Origin: Massilia sp. Se16.2.3
Lineage (GTDB): Bacteria; Pseudomonadota; Gammaproteobacteria; Burkholderiales; Burkholderiaceae_D
Direction of reading: 5' to 3'
Assembly: GCF_014171595.1 (NCBI RefSeq)
Contig: NZ_CP050451.1
Location: forward strand, 5,270,001-5,334,000
DNA length: 64,000 nucleotides
The translations under genes and the position numbers were made by a program. The first letter of the stretch is position 1. Each line of letters begins with the position of its first letter. The notes beneath the pieces are model-generated. The model was given only the letters and a program-made list of their open reading frames with translations. It was not told where the DNA came from and ran no database searches. Shown here one piece after another: positions 63,979 to 64,000 of the stretch.

Positions 63979-64000
63979 TTAGTTCATCAACAGATCGGCC
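63979..64000 (-). CDS. Possible 3' end of a gene running out of the window
   Basis: Read on the minus strand, the last bases give a short tail DLLMN followed by TAA. Too little is inside the window to name it. Confidence 0.2.

Noticed and set aside
1..64000. tRNA, rRNA, insertion sequences and prophage
   Set aside because: No cloverleaf with CCA-end pattern, rRNA core, transposase motif or phage structural gene was recognised by eye.

Overview
The window is a GC-rich stretch of a Gram-negative chromosome. It most resembles a betaproteobacterium of the Burkholderiales, probably Massilia or a related Oxalobacteraceae. This is inferred from the rsfS-rlmH-maf-rng order, the codon and GC character, an NAD-type Fds formate dehydrogenase, LPS genes and the style of the proteins; no database was searched.

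Layout. 1-4100: a housekeeping block (rsfS 3' part, rlmH, maf, a DUF1444-like gene, rng) closed by a strong hairpin. 4100-6060: small membrane or unknown genes, including an HD-family protein that has lost its middle. 6013-13622 (minus strand): one compact operon fdsG-fdsB-fdsA-fdhD-tupB-tupC-tupA, pairing a formate dehydrogenase and its maturation sulfurtransferase with a tungstate-type ABC importer. 13850-14760: a small ribbon-helix-helix-like gene overlapping a membrane-protein gene, plus an orphan small gene. 14999-17275: a GH1-like/RmlD-like fusion. 17511-23346: LPS core and lipid A export genes (msbA, waaF, a waaL-like ligase, a GT2) and an RlmI lacking its catalytic domain. 23718-26456: a two-gene operon of unknown function. 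26517-31084: dnaE and trhO.

31333-46287 is the surface-polysaccharide region. On the plus strand, wzm-wzt, a methyltransferase with a coiled coil and a two-domain glycosyltransferase look like an ABC-exported O-antigen system. On the minus strand, rmlB-rmlA, a DegT aminotransferase, a polyprenyl-phosphate GT2, a fused acyltransferase/ketoisomerase, a GtrA flippase and a polytopic GT-C-like protein together look like a Gtr-type decoration system supplied with a dTDP-3-acylamino-3,6-dideoxyhexose. I consider this the most interesting system in the window.

46721-64000: a LOV hybrid histidine kinase, rhlE, an anti-sigma-like protein, a LON-domain protein, a left-handed beta-helix acyltransferase, a small membrane-anchored protein, a CHASE histidine kinase, a homocysteine S-methyltransferase, a CYP152-type P450, a diguanylate cyclase, rnz, a zinc-ribbon membrane protein and a HEAT-repeat protein.

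A pervasive oddity is that at least 26 small indels (25 single-base, one 4-base duplication) break the reading frame of 18 otherwise well-conserved genes, mostly in G/C runs and including the normally essential msbA. The simplest reading is uncorrected sequencing or assembly error, so broken genes are annotated over their full span with the break positions stated. No rRNA, tRNA, CRISPR array, insertion sequence or phage was seen.
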